The position numbers and the translations under genes were made by a program. Positions 7,224 to 17,446 of a stretch of 64,000 bases of DNA are shown piece by piece. This DNA is from JAITMY01 sp031553765 (GTDB lineage: Bacteria; Bacteroidota; Bacteroidia; Bacteroidales; UBA932). Each line of letters opens with the position of its first letter. Within the stretch, counting starts at the first letter, position 1. Location: the NCBI GenBank assembly GCA_031553765.1, contig JAVBKY010000002.1, positions 62,001 through 126,000 of the forward strand. The letters are read 5' to 3'. The notes under the pieces were generated by a model. It did not search any database. It had not been told where the DNA came from and was given only the letters and a program-made list of their open reading frames with translations.

Positions 7224-10058
7224 ATGAAAAAAACAGCAATAGCCCTCTGCACCCTGCTATTTACCTACTTTTTTACAAGCGCAGCCTGTACATATAATAG
7301 AAACCAAGACGGTGTCACCATTTTCATTAACAGCAGCGCAACCAAAGCAGCACAACTCATAAAGTTGCAAGTAGTCAACAACAATATTATCCGCGTAGCT
7401 GCTACACCCAATAGCGCGTTCGACGACTCGGAAAGCCTTTGCGTAATACCCCAACCTATTTGTAATACATGGTCGGTATTGGATAACAATGACCATATTA
7501 TTTTACAAACGGAGGCACTTAAGGCATTCGTATCGAAGGTAAGCGGCAAGGTTACTTTTACCAACTTGCAGGGAGAGCCAATTTTGCAAGAGCGTATCGG
7601 CGGAGGCAAATTCTTTTCCGATGTGCATGTGGATGGCGATAGCGGATTCAGCATCCGTCAAGTTTTCGAATCACCCGCCGATGAAGCCTTTTACGGACTG
7701 GGGCAACACCAATCGGATGAGTTTAACTACAAAGGCAAAAATGAAACGCTTTACCAGTACAATACCAAGGTTGCCGTTCCTTTTATTATTTCCTCCAAAA
7801 ACTATGGCGTGCTATGGCACAACTACTCCCTCACAAAATTCGGAGTTCCTCGCGAGTATAGCCAGCTAAACGACCTTTTTCTGCTTCGCGATAAAGTAGG
7901 CACAGAGGGAGGGCTATCCGCCACGTACACCAACAAAGCTGACACCATTGAAAGGTCGGAGGCAATAATTGATTACGAAAATCTGGAAACTATTCAGCTT
8001 TTTCCGAAAGGATTTTCCTTCAATGGGGCTAAAATAGCTTGGGAGGGAACCATTGACCCCAAGGAAAGTGGGCTATACCGATTCATTTTATACTATGCGG
8101 GCTACACAACAGTTTATTTGGATAATCAGGTGATAGTACCCGAACGATGGCGCACGGCTTGGAATCCGAACTCCTTCAAGTTTAACGCCAACTTGAAAGC
8201 CGGAGGACAGCACTCCATACGTATAGAATGGAAGCCCGATGGAGGCACGTCCTACATTGGACTGAAAGCGCTAAGCCCCGTAGAGCAATCGGAGCAGGAA
8301 AGGCTTTCTTTTTGGTCGGAAATGGCTAACCAAATAGACTACTACTTTATAAAAGGGAGCTCAATAGATGAAGTCGTAAGCGGTTACCGAACGCTGACAG
8401 GGAAGGCGCAGGTTATGCCAAAGTGGGCTATGGGATTTTGGCAAAGCCGTGAGCGCTATAAAACCCAAAAGGAGCTATTGGATGTGCTGAAAGAATTCCG
8501 CAAGCGTCAAATCCCTATCGACAACATTGTACTCGACTGGTCATACTGGCCTCAGGATGCTTGGGGGAGCCATGATTTTGACTCCACCCGCTTTCCTAAT
8601 CCTCAAAAAATGGTAAGCGATGTGCATGCTATGGATGCACGCATTATGATTTCTGTGTGGCCAAAATTTTACCATACTACCGAACACTTTAAAGCATTTG
8701 ACAAGCATGGGTGGATGTACCGCTTAGCCATTCAGGATAGCATTCGCGACTGGATTGGCAAAGGCCACATAGGATCATTTTACGACGCCTTTAGCGAAGG
8801 TGCACGCCGGCTGTTTTGGCAACAAATGAATGACAAGCTGTACACAAAGGGCTTTGACGCTTGGTGGATGGATGCCTCGGAACCCGACATTCTTTCCAAT
8901 GCCGACATGGGCTACCGTAAGGCCTTAATGAACCCCACCTCCCTGGGGTCGTCCACGCGCTACTTCAACGCCTACGGATTGATGAATGCGAAGGGGATAT
9001 ATGAGGGGCAGCGGGCAACCAATCCCAACGATCGGGTTTTTCTACTTACTCGCTCCGGGTTTATGGGCTCGCAGAAATACGCCGCAGCCATTTGGAGCGG
9101 TGATATCGGTACTCGGTGGGAGGACATGAAGGCGCAAATATCAGCGGGGTTAAATTTCTCCATTACCGGCAATCCTTACTGGGCAATGGATAATGGAGGC
9201 TTCTGCGTTGAAAAGCGATACGAGAAAGCCAAAGAGGGTTCGGAGGATATGAACGAATGGAGAGAGCTGAACGTACGATGGCACCAATTTGGAGCATTTG
9301 TTCCGCTGTTTCGCACGCACGGACAATATCCGTATCGCGAAGTTTGGAACATTGCCCCGGAAGGACACCCGGCCTATCAAAGCATGCTTTACTACACGCA
9401 GCTTCGATACCGCTTAATGCCCTACATATACAGCCTTGCGGGGTTAACCCATCACCGCGATTACACCATTATGCGAATTTTGGCTATGGACTTTTCAGCC
9501 GACAAGAATGTGCTAAGCGTGAGCGATCAGTACATGTTTGGCCCAAGCATTATGGTGTGCCCGGTGTACGAATATAAGGTGCGTACACGTAGCGTGTACC
9601 TCCCCGCGGGGAAAGGTTGGTACGACTTTTATTCGGGAGCATATTACGAAAGTGGTAAACAACAAGTTGTAGATGCTCCGTATGAACAGATTCCACTATT
9701 TGTACCCACAGGAGCTATTATTCCTACAGGAAAATTAGTTCAACATACGAACGAAAAACAAGGTGAAATAACGCTACGTGTGTATAGCGGTAGCAACGGC
9801 ACATTTGAGCTATACGAAGATGAGGGGGTAAACTACAACTACGAGAAGGGTGCTTACGCAACCATTCCCATTACTTACAATGACAGCAATAAGATGCTTA
9901 CCATAGGCAACCGAACAGGAACATTTAATGGAATGGATAGCGAGCGAAACATTAAAGTAATTTTTATAAATAAACATAGCCATTCGGGAATAGATACAGA
10001 GGCGCAAGGTACAACCGTGCGTTACACCGGTAAGAAAATCACGATTAAAAATAAGTAA
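7224..10058 (+). CDS. GH31 alpha-xylosidase-type glycosidase with PA14 insert
   Basis: 944 residues, ATG start. The N-terminal signal (MKKTAIALCTLLF...) ends in SAAC, so this may be a lipoprotein. An N-terminal beta-sandwich comes first. A PA14-like insert lies near residues 255-350 (GLYRFILYYAGYTTVYLDNQ). The GH31 barrel covers about 390-740, with the nucleophile motif WWMDASEPD (Asp550) and the acid/base Asp627 in WSGDIGTRW. C-terminal beta domains close the protein. A PA14 insert in GH31 is typical of Bacteroidetes alpha-xylosidases that act on xyloglucan oligosaccharides. Here it could also act on xylosylated pectin. It forms a two-gene cassette with GH3, 16 bases downstream, and is transcribed opposite to the main operon. 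Family assignment is secure; substrate is inferred. Confidence 0.93.
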   Translation: MKKTAIALCTLLFTYFFTSAACTYNRNQDGVTIFINSSATKAAQLIKLQVVNNNIIRVAATPNSAFDDSESLCVIPQPICNTWSVLDNNDHIILQTEALKAFVSKVSGKVTFTNLQGEPILQERIGGGKFFSDVHVDGDSGFSIRQVFESPADEAFYGLGQHQSDEFNYKGKNETLYQYNTKVAVPFIISSKNYGVLWHNYSLTKFGVPREYSQLNDLFLLRDKVGTEGGLSATYTNKADTIERSEAIIDYENLETIQLFPKGFSFNGAKIAWEGTIDPKESGLYRFILYYAGYTTVYLDNQVIVPERWRTAWNPNSFKFNANLKAGGQHSIRIEWKPDGGTSYIGLKALSPVEQSEQERLSFWSEMANQIDYYFIKGSSIDEVVSGYRTLTGKAQVMPKWAMGFWQSRERYKTQKELLDVLKEFRKRQIPIDNIVLDWSYWPQDAWGSHDFDSTRFPNPQKMVSDVHAMDARIMISVWPKFYHTTEHFKAFDKHGWMYRLAIQDSIRDWIGKGHIGSFYDAFSEGARRLFWQQMNDKLYTKGFDAWWMDASEPDILSNADMGYRKALMNPTSLGSSTRYFNAYGLMNAKGIYEGQRATNPNDRVFLLTRSGFMGSQKYAAAIWSGDIGTRWEDMKAQISAGLNFSITGNPYWAMDNGGFCVEKRYEKAKEGSEDMNEWRELNVRWHQFGAFVPLFRTHGQYPYREVWNIAPEGHPAYQSMLYYTQLRYRLMPYIYSLAGLTHHRDYTIMRILAMDFSADKNVLSVSDQYMFGPSIMVCPVYEYKVRTRSVYLPAGKGWYDFYSGAYYESGKQQVVDAPYEQIPLFVPTGAIIPTGKLVQHTNEKQGEITLRVYSGSNGTFELYEDEGVNYNYEKGAYATIPITYNDSNKMLTIGNRTGTFNGMDSERNIKVIFINKHSHSGIDTEAQGTTVRYTGKKITIKNK

Positions 10059-10074
10059 GCACTACCGATAAACT

Positions 10075-12279
10075 ATGAAATACAACATTGCTAAAATATG
10101 CAGTACGCTACTACTGCTGCCGCTTACAACCATTATTTTTGCAGCCACTCCTATTTACTTGGATGAAAGCAAAACGATAGATGAACGCGTAGAGCATGCG
10201 CTATCACTAATGACGCTTGAGGAAAAAGTAGCCATGTGCCACGCGCAGTCAAAATTCAGCAGCCCCGGTTGTCCACGTTTAGGCATTCCCGAAGTATGGA
10301 TGAGCGACGGCCCTCACGGTGTGCGCATGGAGATTGAGTGGGACTCGTGGAAGCATGCAGGTTGGACCAACGATTCTTGTACCGCATTTCCTGCGCTTAC
10401 CTGCTTGGCCGCCACCTTCAACCCTGCCCTATCCTACGAGTATGGCAACGCGATTGGCGAGGAAGCACGCTACCGCAAAAAGGATATTATTTTAGGGCCC
10501 GGAGTTAATATTTACCGCACGCCTCTCAACGGGCGCAACTTTGAATACATGGGTGAAGACCCCTACTTGGCCTCCATTATGGTAGTTCCCTACATTCAAG
10601 GCGTACAAAAAAACGGAGTTGCTGCCAGCTTAAAACACTTTGCGCTGAATAATCAGGAAGAGTGGCGGGGACACATCAACGTGGTGTTGAGTGATCGTGC
10701 CTTGCACGAAATATATCTGCCCGCATTTAAAGCCGGAGTTACGGAGGGGAAAGTATGGTCGGTAATGGGAGCATACAACAAGTACAAAGGTGAATATTGC
10801 TGCCACAACGATATTTTGCTCAACAAGATTTTGAAGCTAGACTGGGGATTTGACGGCGTAGTGGTGTCGGATTGGGGCGGCACGCACGATACCGAGCTGG
10901 CAGCAAAAAACGGGCTGGACTTGGAAATGGGCTCGTGGACAAACGGGCTAAATAAAACCAAAAACTTTGCCTACGACGAATATTTTTTGGCAAAAACGTT
11001 CTTATCTAAAATAAAATCAAACGAACTTCCCGACTCGCTGGTGGATGAAAAAGCGCGACGCATTTTACGGCTTATATACCGCACCAACATGAACCGCAAC
11101 AGACCTTTTGGAGCATTGAATTCAGAAGCTCATATGGAGGTGGCACGCAAAGTTGCAGAGGAGGGAATAGTGCTCATGAAAAACGACAACGCATTTTTTC
11201 CTATTCCTGTAAATAAGTACAAAAGGATTGTGGTAGTGGGTGAAAATGCCACCCGAAAGTTAACCGTAGGTGGTGGTTCGTCGGAGCTAAAGGCTAAGCA
11301 GGAGGTTTCTCCGCTTCAGGGATTGATTGAAAAATACGGTGCAGAAAGCATAACGTACAGCATGGGATACGCCTCCGGTGCTCCGTCATACGGCAGGGAG
11401 AATGCTCCTAAGATAAATACCGACTCGCTGTTTAAAACAGCTGTGGCAATTGCCCAAGATGCCGATGTTGTGCTATTTTTTGGAGGGTTAAACAAAAACA
11501 ACCGACAGGACTGCGAGGGCAACGACCGCAAAAGTATGGACTTACCTTTTAAGCAAAACCAGCTAATAGAAGCGCTGCTTAAGGCCAACAAAAATACCGG
11601 AGTTATTTTGATTAGCGGCAACGCCATAAGCATGCCGTGGATAAAACAAGTACCCGCGCTCATGCAATCTTGGTACTTAGGCTCGGAGGCAGGCAGCGCC
11701 ACAGCCAACGTAATTGCGGGAAGCGTAAATCCATCGGGAAAATTACCCTTCACATTTCCGGTAAAGTTGGAGGATAACTCCGCCCACTCATTCGGCAAAG
11801 AGAGCTACCCCGGCGACAGCGTCAACGTGTACTACAAGGACGATATTTTGGTAGGCTACCGCTGGCACGACACTAAAAAAATAGCGCCACTCTTCGCCTT
11901 TGGTCATGGGTTATCATACACCACCTTTGAGTACGGGAAAATGACTTGCGACAAAAAAACATACACCAAGAATGATGTCATTAGCATTCGATTGGAATTA
12001 AAAAACAGCGGAACTTGTAGTGGTGCCGAGGTGGTGCAGCTGTACGTAGGCCAGCACAAGCCATCGGTGGCACGTCCAAGCAAGGAGCTAAAAGCATTCA
12101 AAAAAGTGTTTCTAAACGCGGGAGAAGCGCAAATCGTAAATATGGAGCTACGGGCTAGCGATTTTGCCTTCTTCAGCGATGAGCAGCAGGCATGGATAGT
12201 GGAATCCGATCAGTTTACCATTTATTGCGCAGCGTCGGCAAGCGATATAAAGAGCAAGGTAAGCGTTAATGTTCAATAG
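10075..12279 (+). CDS. GH3 beta-glycosidase (beta-glucosidase/beta-xylosidase type)
   Basis: 734 residues with a signal peptide ending near FAATP. The order is GH3 N-terminal barrel (MSDGPHGVR, LKHFALNNQE), then the nucleophile motif VVSDWGGTHD with Asp266, then the alpha/beta sandwich domain (about 370-600), then a C-terminal fibronectin-III-like domain (PLFAFGHGLSYTTFEY, then ELKAFKKV). This is the complete standard layout of periplasmic GH3 exo-enzymes. With the preceding alpha-xylosidase it would complete stepwise removal of xylose and glucose, or other beta-linked sugars, from imported oligosaccharides. The last 14 bases overlap the end of the convergent GH28 gene. Confidence 0.93.
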   Translation: MKYNIAKICSTLLLLPLTTIIFAATPIYLDESKTIDERVEHALSLMTLEEKVAMCHAQSKFSSPGCPRLGIPEVWMSDGPHGVRMEIEWDSWKHAGWTNDSCTAFPALTCLAATFNPALSYEYGNAIGEEARYRKKDIILGPGVNIYRTPLNGRNFEYMGEDPYLASIMVVPYIQGVQKNGVAASLKHFALNNQEEWRGHINVVLSDRALHEIYLPAFKAGVTEGKVWSVMGAYNKYKGEYCCHNDILLNKILKLDWGFDGVVVSDWGGTHDTELAAKNGLDLEMGSWTNGLNKTKNFAYDEYFLAKTFLSKIKSNELPDSLVDEKARRILRLIYRTNMNRNRPFGALNSEAHMEVARKVAEEGIVLMKNDNAFFPIPVNKYKRIVVVGENATRKLTVGGGSSELKAKQEVSPLQGLIEKYGAESITYSMGYASGAPSYGRENAPKINTDSLFKTAVAIAQDADVVLFFGGLNKNNRQDCEGNDRKSMDLPFKQNQLIEALLKANKNTGVILISGNAISMPWIKQVPALMQSWYLGSEAGSATANVIAGSVNPSGKLPFTFPVKLEDNSAHSFGKESYPGDSVNVYYKDDILVGYRWHDTKKIAPLFAFGHGLSYTTFEYGKMTCDKKTYTKNDVISIRLELKNSGTCSGAEVVQLYVGQHKPSVARPSKELKAFKKVFLNAGEAQIVNMELRASDFAFFSDEQQAWIVESDQFTIYCAASASDIKSKVSVNVQ

Positions 12280-13876
12280 ACACTACCAGCGGTGTAACGC
12301 CGTTGTACGCTACTGTACCGCTACCCGATTTCTCGAAGCGTATATTTTTCGATTTTTCGCCCTCCACGTTTACGAGTAGTTCGGTACCGGGAATTGCAAA
12401 TTGCACGTTATCGAAAAGTATGTTGCGGCTATCGAGCATGCTGATGGTGCTATCCTGCATATGTACATTTACGTTGCGCACGGTAAGCCCGTCAATATCG
12501 TTGAGCGCCTTGCCGAATACCTTACAGGATATGCTGCCTTTTTCGATGAGTATATTGCTAAGCGGAATTTCAGGAATGCTGTTAGCCGAGAAAAAGCGGT
12601 TGGCCGAATCAACCACAAAATCCTTGATGCAAATATCCTTTACCGTAGGGGTCAGCTGGTTAATTTCAAGCGGAGGATAGCGCCTTGCCAGCTCACCCAT
12701 ATAAAATTCGGTACCCAACAAATCCCACGTTATGGCCTCATTGACTCCTATCATGCGCATTCTTTCGTAATAAACTTGCTCTGTTCCGCCACCGCGGTTA
12801 CGACGAGTTTTAAAGCGTAGCGCCGTGCGCGTACCGTCAAAAACACAATCGTGCGCATAAACATTTTTTATATTCCCCGCTGTTTCGCTTCCGCACGTAA
12901 TACCACCGTGACCGTGCTGTGCCAGCGAGTAGCGTATTACCACATTTTCGGTAGGCTTACCCACGCGTAAGCCATCCTCGGCACGTCCCGACTTAAGCGT
13001 AAAGCAGTCGTCGCCACAGCTGAGCGTACAGTATTCTATCAGCACATTTTTGCACGATTCAATATCTATGCCATCACCGCTGGGTACCTTAACCGAGTTA
13101 ACGGTAACGCCGCGTATAATTACGTTTTCACAGTATATGGGGCACACATTCCAGTGTACACCGCGCTCAAAGGTTACACCCTCAATCAGCACGTTGGTAC
13201 AATTAATGGGCGCAATGCTCTTGGGGCGGTAAAAGGTTCTCCCCTCCATACCATCATAAATGCGCTGCTCAACGGGTAGTGCAACGGGAATATCGTTCTC
13301 TACCACCGACGCGCCGTTGGGACGTTTTCTAATTTCAGCATCCATGGGCGGGCCCAAAATTTTTCCTTTACCGGTAACCGCAATATTATGTTCGCCGTTG
13401 GCATATATAAAAGCCGCGGGGCCCATAATTTCAATTCCCTCATGCCGTGCAAATACGGCAGGCAGGTAATCCTCGGCGTTGCCGCCAAATTCAACTTCGG
13501 CTCCTTCGGAAAAATGAAGGTTTACGTTACTTTTTAAAACAATTCGATTTGACTTCCATTGCCCTGCGGGAATAACCACTGTGCCCCCACCCTTTTCGCT
13601 CACCTCGGTAATAAGGCTATTTACAATATCGGTAATAGGAGTGGCTGCTACCGCACCTCGCTCCGCTATGCAAACACTTAGGTTAGGAAATATAGGCCTT
13701 TGGAGGGAAGGCATATCAAAAGGCGCTTTCCTCATGGGAGCAATGGCCTCGGGCATGGCTTGCGCACCCACATCACTTGCCAGGGGTAGCGGCACGTTTT
13801 TATTCGGTGTACAGCCAAGGGCTACACAAGAAAACAGAAGCAGCAATGTTGGATAGGATTTAGAGAACAGAGACAT
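12266..13876 (-). CDS. GH28 polygalacturonase-type lipoprotein
   Basis: 536 residues. The signal ends VALGC (Cys22), so a lipoprotein is likely. The right-handed beta-helix carries all GH28 motifs: SGDGID (266-271), CGDD (Asp289/Asp290), HGHGG (His321/His323) and RFK (354-356). It should hydrolyse galacturonan or rhamnogalacturonan-derived oligosaccharides; endo versus exo action cannot be read from the sequence. It is the last gene of the minus-strand operon, separated by 130 bases from the barrel gene. A weak TTTG/TAnnTTTG-like pair lies at 13891-13923 but would leave a leader of only a few bases. Its 3' end overlaps the GH3 gene. Confidence 0.92.
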   Translation of the reverse strand: MSLFSKSYPTLLLLFSCVALGCTPNKNVPLPLASDVGAQAMPEAIAPMRKAPFDMPSLQRPIFPNLSVCIAERGAVAATPITDIVNSLITEVSEKGGGTVVIPAGQWKSNRIVLKSNVNLHFSEGAEVEFGGNAEDYLPAVFARHEGIEIMGPAAFIYANGEHNIAVTGKGKILGPPMDAEIRKRPNGASVVENDIPVALPVEQRIYDGMEGRTFYRPKSIAPINCTNVLIEGVTFERGVHWNVCPIYCENVIIRGVTVNSVKVPSGDGIDIESCKNVLIEYCTLSCGDDCFTLKSGRAEDGLRVGKPTENVVIRYSLAQHGHGGITCGSETAGNIKNVYAHDCVFDGTRTALRFKTRRNRGGGTEQVYYERMRMIGVNEAITWDLLGTEFYMGELARRYPPLEINQLTPTVKDICIKDFVVDSANRFFSANSIPEIPLSNILIEKGSISCKVFGKALNDIDGLTVRNVNVHMQDSTISMLDSRNILFDNVQFAIPGTELLVNVEGEKSKNIRFEKSGSGTVAYNGVTPLVVSIEH

Positions 13877-14006
13877 AGCCTAAATAGTAACACAGTTAAA
13901 AACAAACTGCAATATACTACAAAAATCTCATCACCGTTCGACTAAAATAAAAACTACTTCACAACCTCCGGCTAAAGAGGAAAATGCGATAAGGAGCCAT
14001 CTATGT

Positions 14007-14624
14007 TTAAAAGCTGTGCCCAAAAGTCAAGGACAATGAATTTGTCTTAACATCCCCCTCAGGTGATATGCTATACAATCCAAATTCGTAGGATAAGCCA
14101 AGGTAAAGACCTCCTACAAGTTCCACACCTCCTCCAATAATTAAACCGGCATTAAATCTTTTGAGACCGCCATCTTCAGAGAACAAGTTTGTAGAAGAAG
14201 AGTTCTGATTATTGATGCTGACTACCCCCAGCGCGACTGCAGGACCTGCATTAAGCCTCACTCTTGCCTCGTTGTTCACGGGTAGTGCCAAGGAAAAAAG
14301 CACCGGAACCTCCATGTAACCCAGCCAAAGTCTACCATCCTCAATTTTTAAACCTTTCGTTGTGAGCATTATACCAGGCTGGATGTATAAATGTGAGGTT
14401 AGATTTATATCCATCACAACGCCAACATGACCACCAATATTAGAGCCTGTATGAATAGAGATTCCACGTTCGGTAGCCTTCACCTCATCAAAATTCACGC
14501 CCACCCTCATACCATATTTCCACTTCAGCCCTTGAGTTTGAACTTGAGCTTGCTCTTGGCTTTGAGCGAACGATATAAACGGCAAACAAAAGATTAAAAA
14601 TCCACTCACAATAATGCGTACCAT
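14007..14624 (-). CDS. Small outer-membrane beta-barrel protein (PorT/OMP_b-brl family)
   Basis: 205 residues with a clear signal peptide ending ISFAQ. The rest alternates amphipathic strands with Gly-rich turns, as in GMRVGVNFDE, HLYIQPGIML, AGPAVALGVV and YLGLSYEFGLY, and ends in an aromatic residue (FGHSF). This matches the small 8-strand barrel families common in Bacteroidetes. It follows GH106 by 35 bases and so is probably co-transcribed. No enzymatic motif is seen. Whether it serves the PUL, for example in membrane integrity or oligosaccharide passage, is unknown. Confidence 0.75.
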   Translation of the reverse strand: MVRIIVSGFLIFCLPFISFAQSQEQAQVQTQGLKWKYGMRVGVNFDEVKATERGISIHTGSNIGGHVGVVMDINLTSHLYIQPGIMLTTKGLKIEDGRLWLGYMEVPVLFSLALPVNNEARVRLNAGPAVALGVVSINNQNSSSTNLFSEDGGLKRFNAGLIIGGGVELVGGLYLGLSYEFGLYSISPEGDVKTNSLSLTFGHSF

Positions 14625-14659
14625 AAATACAGCTGTATAAAATTAGAAAATAGAATAAG

Positions 14660-17434
14660 CTACTTCTGCACACTCAGCGGAGTCAGCGTTACCGCACTTG
14701 TTAACCCCGATGGAGAGACAGCCCACGTATCGAAGCGAATATCCTTATAAAATACGCTTACAAAGTTTATGTCCTTAAAAATGCGCCACTGCACGCCGCG
14801 CTTATCATAGTCGCGAATGCGGTTGGCGGGCAGGTTGGTAACATCTACCTCAAGCGTATTTTTGCCGGGCTTAAGATATTTACCTACTTTGATGATATAT
14901 GGCAGCGACCACACAAGCCCTACCTCCTGTCCGTTGATATAAACTTGGGCGCTTTCGCACAAACCGCCCAAGTTAAGCAACCACTCTTCTGCTTTTTCCT
15001 TATGGTCAAACGTGAGGGTATAGCGTCCCGTTCCTGCATAAACAGAGGCATCGGGCATAGGTAACTGCGTCCAAGAAACCGGATTTCCCTTCATTTCATA
15101 CTCACCCGAAATGGCAGGAACACCATCGGCAAAGCGGAATTTCCAGACACCCTTCAGCTCTTTTGGGCTACCTTCCTTGTAGCACGGATAGTCGGGCATG
15201 GCGGAAGTATGGGGTTGAGTGGCATCAAGTGTTTGTATAATAGTTGACTGCCCTGGCTTGAGTTGCAAATACACTTCCGTTTTACCACCTTCTCCCTTTC
15301 GCAATTTTGCTTTTCCAGATGTTCCATCAAGCGGGTTAAATATAACAGCCTCGGCAGCATTGACAGAAAGCGCAACCCAACCGTCAATACTCTTATTCTG
15401 TAGCATGGCTACAAAGTAGTGGTAACCCGTATCATTCTTACGGCGCAGCATTTGCACGCCATGCTGTACCGGCAGCTGCTCGGCTTTAGCAGAGGTAGCC
15501 TGCAACAGCAGGCTGTAGTCCTTACCGTAAATAATTTTCCCTTTACCAAAAGGTTTTACATCGCAGGCGCTAAAGTTATTTTCTACGGGCAGCTTTTTCA
15601 ACTCCGCCTTTCGCTGTTCGCGTCGCGCATCAAGGTTGTAGAAACCGGGCACATCATTGGGTAAGCAATCGGCAAAGATAACGGTTGCGCCCTCATCGGC
15701 CAGCTGCAATAGCTTACGCAAAGTTTCCACCGGCATGTACTGCACGTTGGGTACAATAATAGCTTTATATGCTGCACCGGGCGTTTGCAGCAAGCCTCCG
15801 TTTACGCTTGTTTTTTGCAAATACTTATCGGAAATGTAGTCAGTGTCAAATCCCAGCTGCTGTATACCAACTACCATTTCGAAAAATGCCGGCATGCGCT
15901 GCTTTATTTTATGAATATCGAACAGCAGGTATAGGCCTCCCTGATTTTGCCACACATCGTAAATGGGCAGGTACACCAAGAAATCGTTATCGGGTTGCCC
16001 ATATTGTAGGAACGACTGCGTGCGGGTAATGTAATCGTTCAGCCCTTTTGCATCTCTATAAATGGTGTTGTTGATATTCATATTTACCGAGGCGTAAAAT
16101 AGCCAACCCGGCCATGCTACATCTCGTGGGGAGTACGTAGCGCCATGAAAGTACATATGGTTAACGCCGCTGGCAAACATTTGATCCAGCTCGGGTTTCA
16201 TTTGCGAAAGCGACGTTCGAAAGTGCTCGGTTAACCAAGTAAAAGTTTCGGAGGAGGTGTACTTTTTTCCGGCAATGTGCGCAGCCGACGAGGAGTATTT
16301 CAGCACGGAGGGGTGCGAATCACTTTCCTTCATTCCGCTATCTACGCGCAGTCCGGGGATATCAAAGCGGGTGCGACCAAAGGATTCGCACTCGGGAATG
16401 TCAACCGCGGCATAAACATCAATGAGGTTGGCAGGAGAGCCGTGCGCCTGATTACGCGTGGTAGCGCCATGTGCGTGCGCCCACTCTGTCCATGGAATGG
16501 TAAAGTTATCAAGTAGCAAATCACCTATGGTTTCGCGGTAATCGCACACCACGCGCGCGCATAGCTCCGGGTCGCCAATACGGTTGAGCTCGGGAATATA
16601 TTCCTGCAAACGGTATCCGCGGCGTTTTTCGAACTCCGAGAACAAGTTCTCCGACCAATCGGCACCGTACACCTCGTAGGAGTCATTGAAAAAGCTGTTA
16701 GGCCAAGGCGCACCTGCCGTTGCAAATGCCCTGTCGAAACGGTCGAGGTAGCGTGTAACTGCATCCTTTGAGTAGTGATTCACTACAAAGCCCTCACCCC
16801 CGGGAGCAGCACGCTTTACTTTCTGTAAAGTTTTTCCATTAAGTACAACCCACACCGTCCATTCTCCGGCGGGAGCATCCCACTGAAGCATATTGCCACC
16901 ACTTACTTTATCAGTAATATCAACTTTTACATCACCTGCATAAGCTACCACAGCCGCAATGGTCACCACATCTACCTGTTTACGATCATCGGGGACTAAT
17001 ACCAACTCCACCCGTGCGCCTCCTTTCACCGGATATTTTTGAAATATTGCTTTACAAGCAGCATCAGCCGACGAAACCGTAGGACCGCCGTAGGGCCATC
17101 CGGTACCGGCATTCATATCAACATTTAAGTTTAAGCGTTTTCCCTCGGACTTTACATGCTTATACATGTTCATCCAGCGTGGCGAAAGGAATTCAATATG
17201 GCGCTGCTCTGCACCGTTGATGCCATATATGGGCGTTATTTCAACCGCGCCGGCACCGACGTGCTGCATATCCTCTAGGTTAGCCGTCAGCCCAGCCGAA
17301 TCAACCGCGCTACCCAGCCACCACCAACGCATACCCGGCTTGGCTTCGGTAGTAACATCGGGCCACGATGCTGCTTGAAGTATAAGGGCAAAACAAACGG
17401 CTGATAAAAGAAGGAGTGGCTTCAGCGTTTTCAT
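14660..17434 (-). CDS. GH106 alpha-L-rhamnosidase
   Basis: 924 residues with a signal peptide ending LQAAS. The N-terminus shows the GH106 hallmarks GMRWWWLGSAVD and GAGAVEITPIYG, followed by NVDMNAGTGWPYGGP. The region FNDSYEVYGADW around Glu254 and CESFGRTRFDIPG (about 350) belong to the catalytic barrel. The last 150 residues form a GH2-like jelly-roll (VYINGQEVGLVW, LEVDVTNLPANRIRD). Characterised GH106 enzymes release L-rhamnose from rhamnogalacturonan I or II with inversion. Length fits the family. The upstream GH28 is 12 bases away, so it belongs to the packed operon. Confidence 0.92.
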   Translation of the reverse strand: MKTLKPLLLLSAVCFALILQAASWPDVTTEAKPGMRWWWLGSAVDSAGLTANLEDMQHVGAGAVEITPIYGINGAEQRHIEFLSPRWMNMYKHVKSEGKRLNLNVDMNAGTGWPYGGPTVSSADAACKAIFQKYPVKGGARVELVLVPDDRKQVDVVTIAAVVAYAGDVKVDITDKVSGGNMLQWDAPAGEWTVWVVLNGKTLQKVKRAAPGGEGFVVNHYSKDAVTRYLDRFDRAFATAGAPWPNSFFNDSYEVYGADWSENLFSEFEKRRGYRLQEYIPELNRIGDPELCARVVCDYRETIGDLLLDNFTIPWTEWAHAHGATTRNQAHGSPANLIDVYAAVDIPECESFGRTRFDIPGLRVDSGMKESDSHPSVLKYSSSAAHIAGKKYTSSETFTWLTEHFRTSLSQMKPELDQMFASGVNHMYFHGATYSPRDVAWPGWLFYASVNMNINNTIYRDAKGLNDYITRTQSFLQYGQPDNDFLVYLPIYDVWQNQGGLYLLFDIHKIKQRMPAFFEMVVGIQQLGFDTDYISDKYLQKTSVNGGLLQTPGAAYKAIIVPNVQYMPVETLRKLLQLADEGATVIFADCLPNDVPGFYNLDARREQRKAELKKLPVENNFSACDVKPFGKGKIIYGKDYSLLLQATSAKAEQLPVQHGVQMLRRKNDTGYHYFVAMLQNKSIDGWVALSVNAAEAVIFNPLDGTSGKAKLRKGEGGKTEVYLQLKPGQSTIIQTLDATQPHTSAMPDYPCYKEGSPKELKGVWKFRFADGVPAISGEYEMKGNPVSWTQLPMPDASVYAGTGRYTLTFDHKEKAEEWLLNLGGLCESAQVYINGQEVGLVWSLPYIIKVGKYLKPGKNTLEVDVTNLPANRIRDYDKRGVQWRIFKDINFVSVFYKDIRFDTWAVSPSGLTSAVTLTPLSVQK

Positions 17435-17446
17435 AGCAGGTGTTTT

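Noticed and set aside
11316..11798. 160-residue minus-strand frame inside the GH3 gene
   Set aside because: The GH3 frame covers it completely with conserved motifs; the antisense frame has no recognisable domain.
13891..13923. TTTG-N21-TAACTGTG promoter for the last GH28
   Set aside because: One mismatch in the box and a leader of only a few bases before the ATG at 13876; not strong enough to list.
13950..13990. Hairpin CCTC/GAGG downstream of the barrel gene
   Set aside because: Only four paired bases and no U-tract directly after it.
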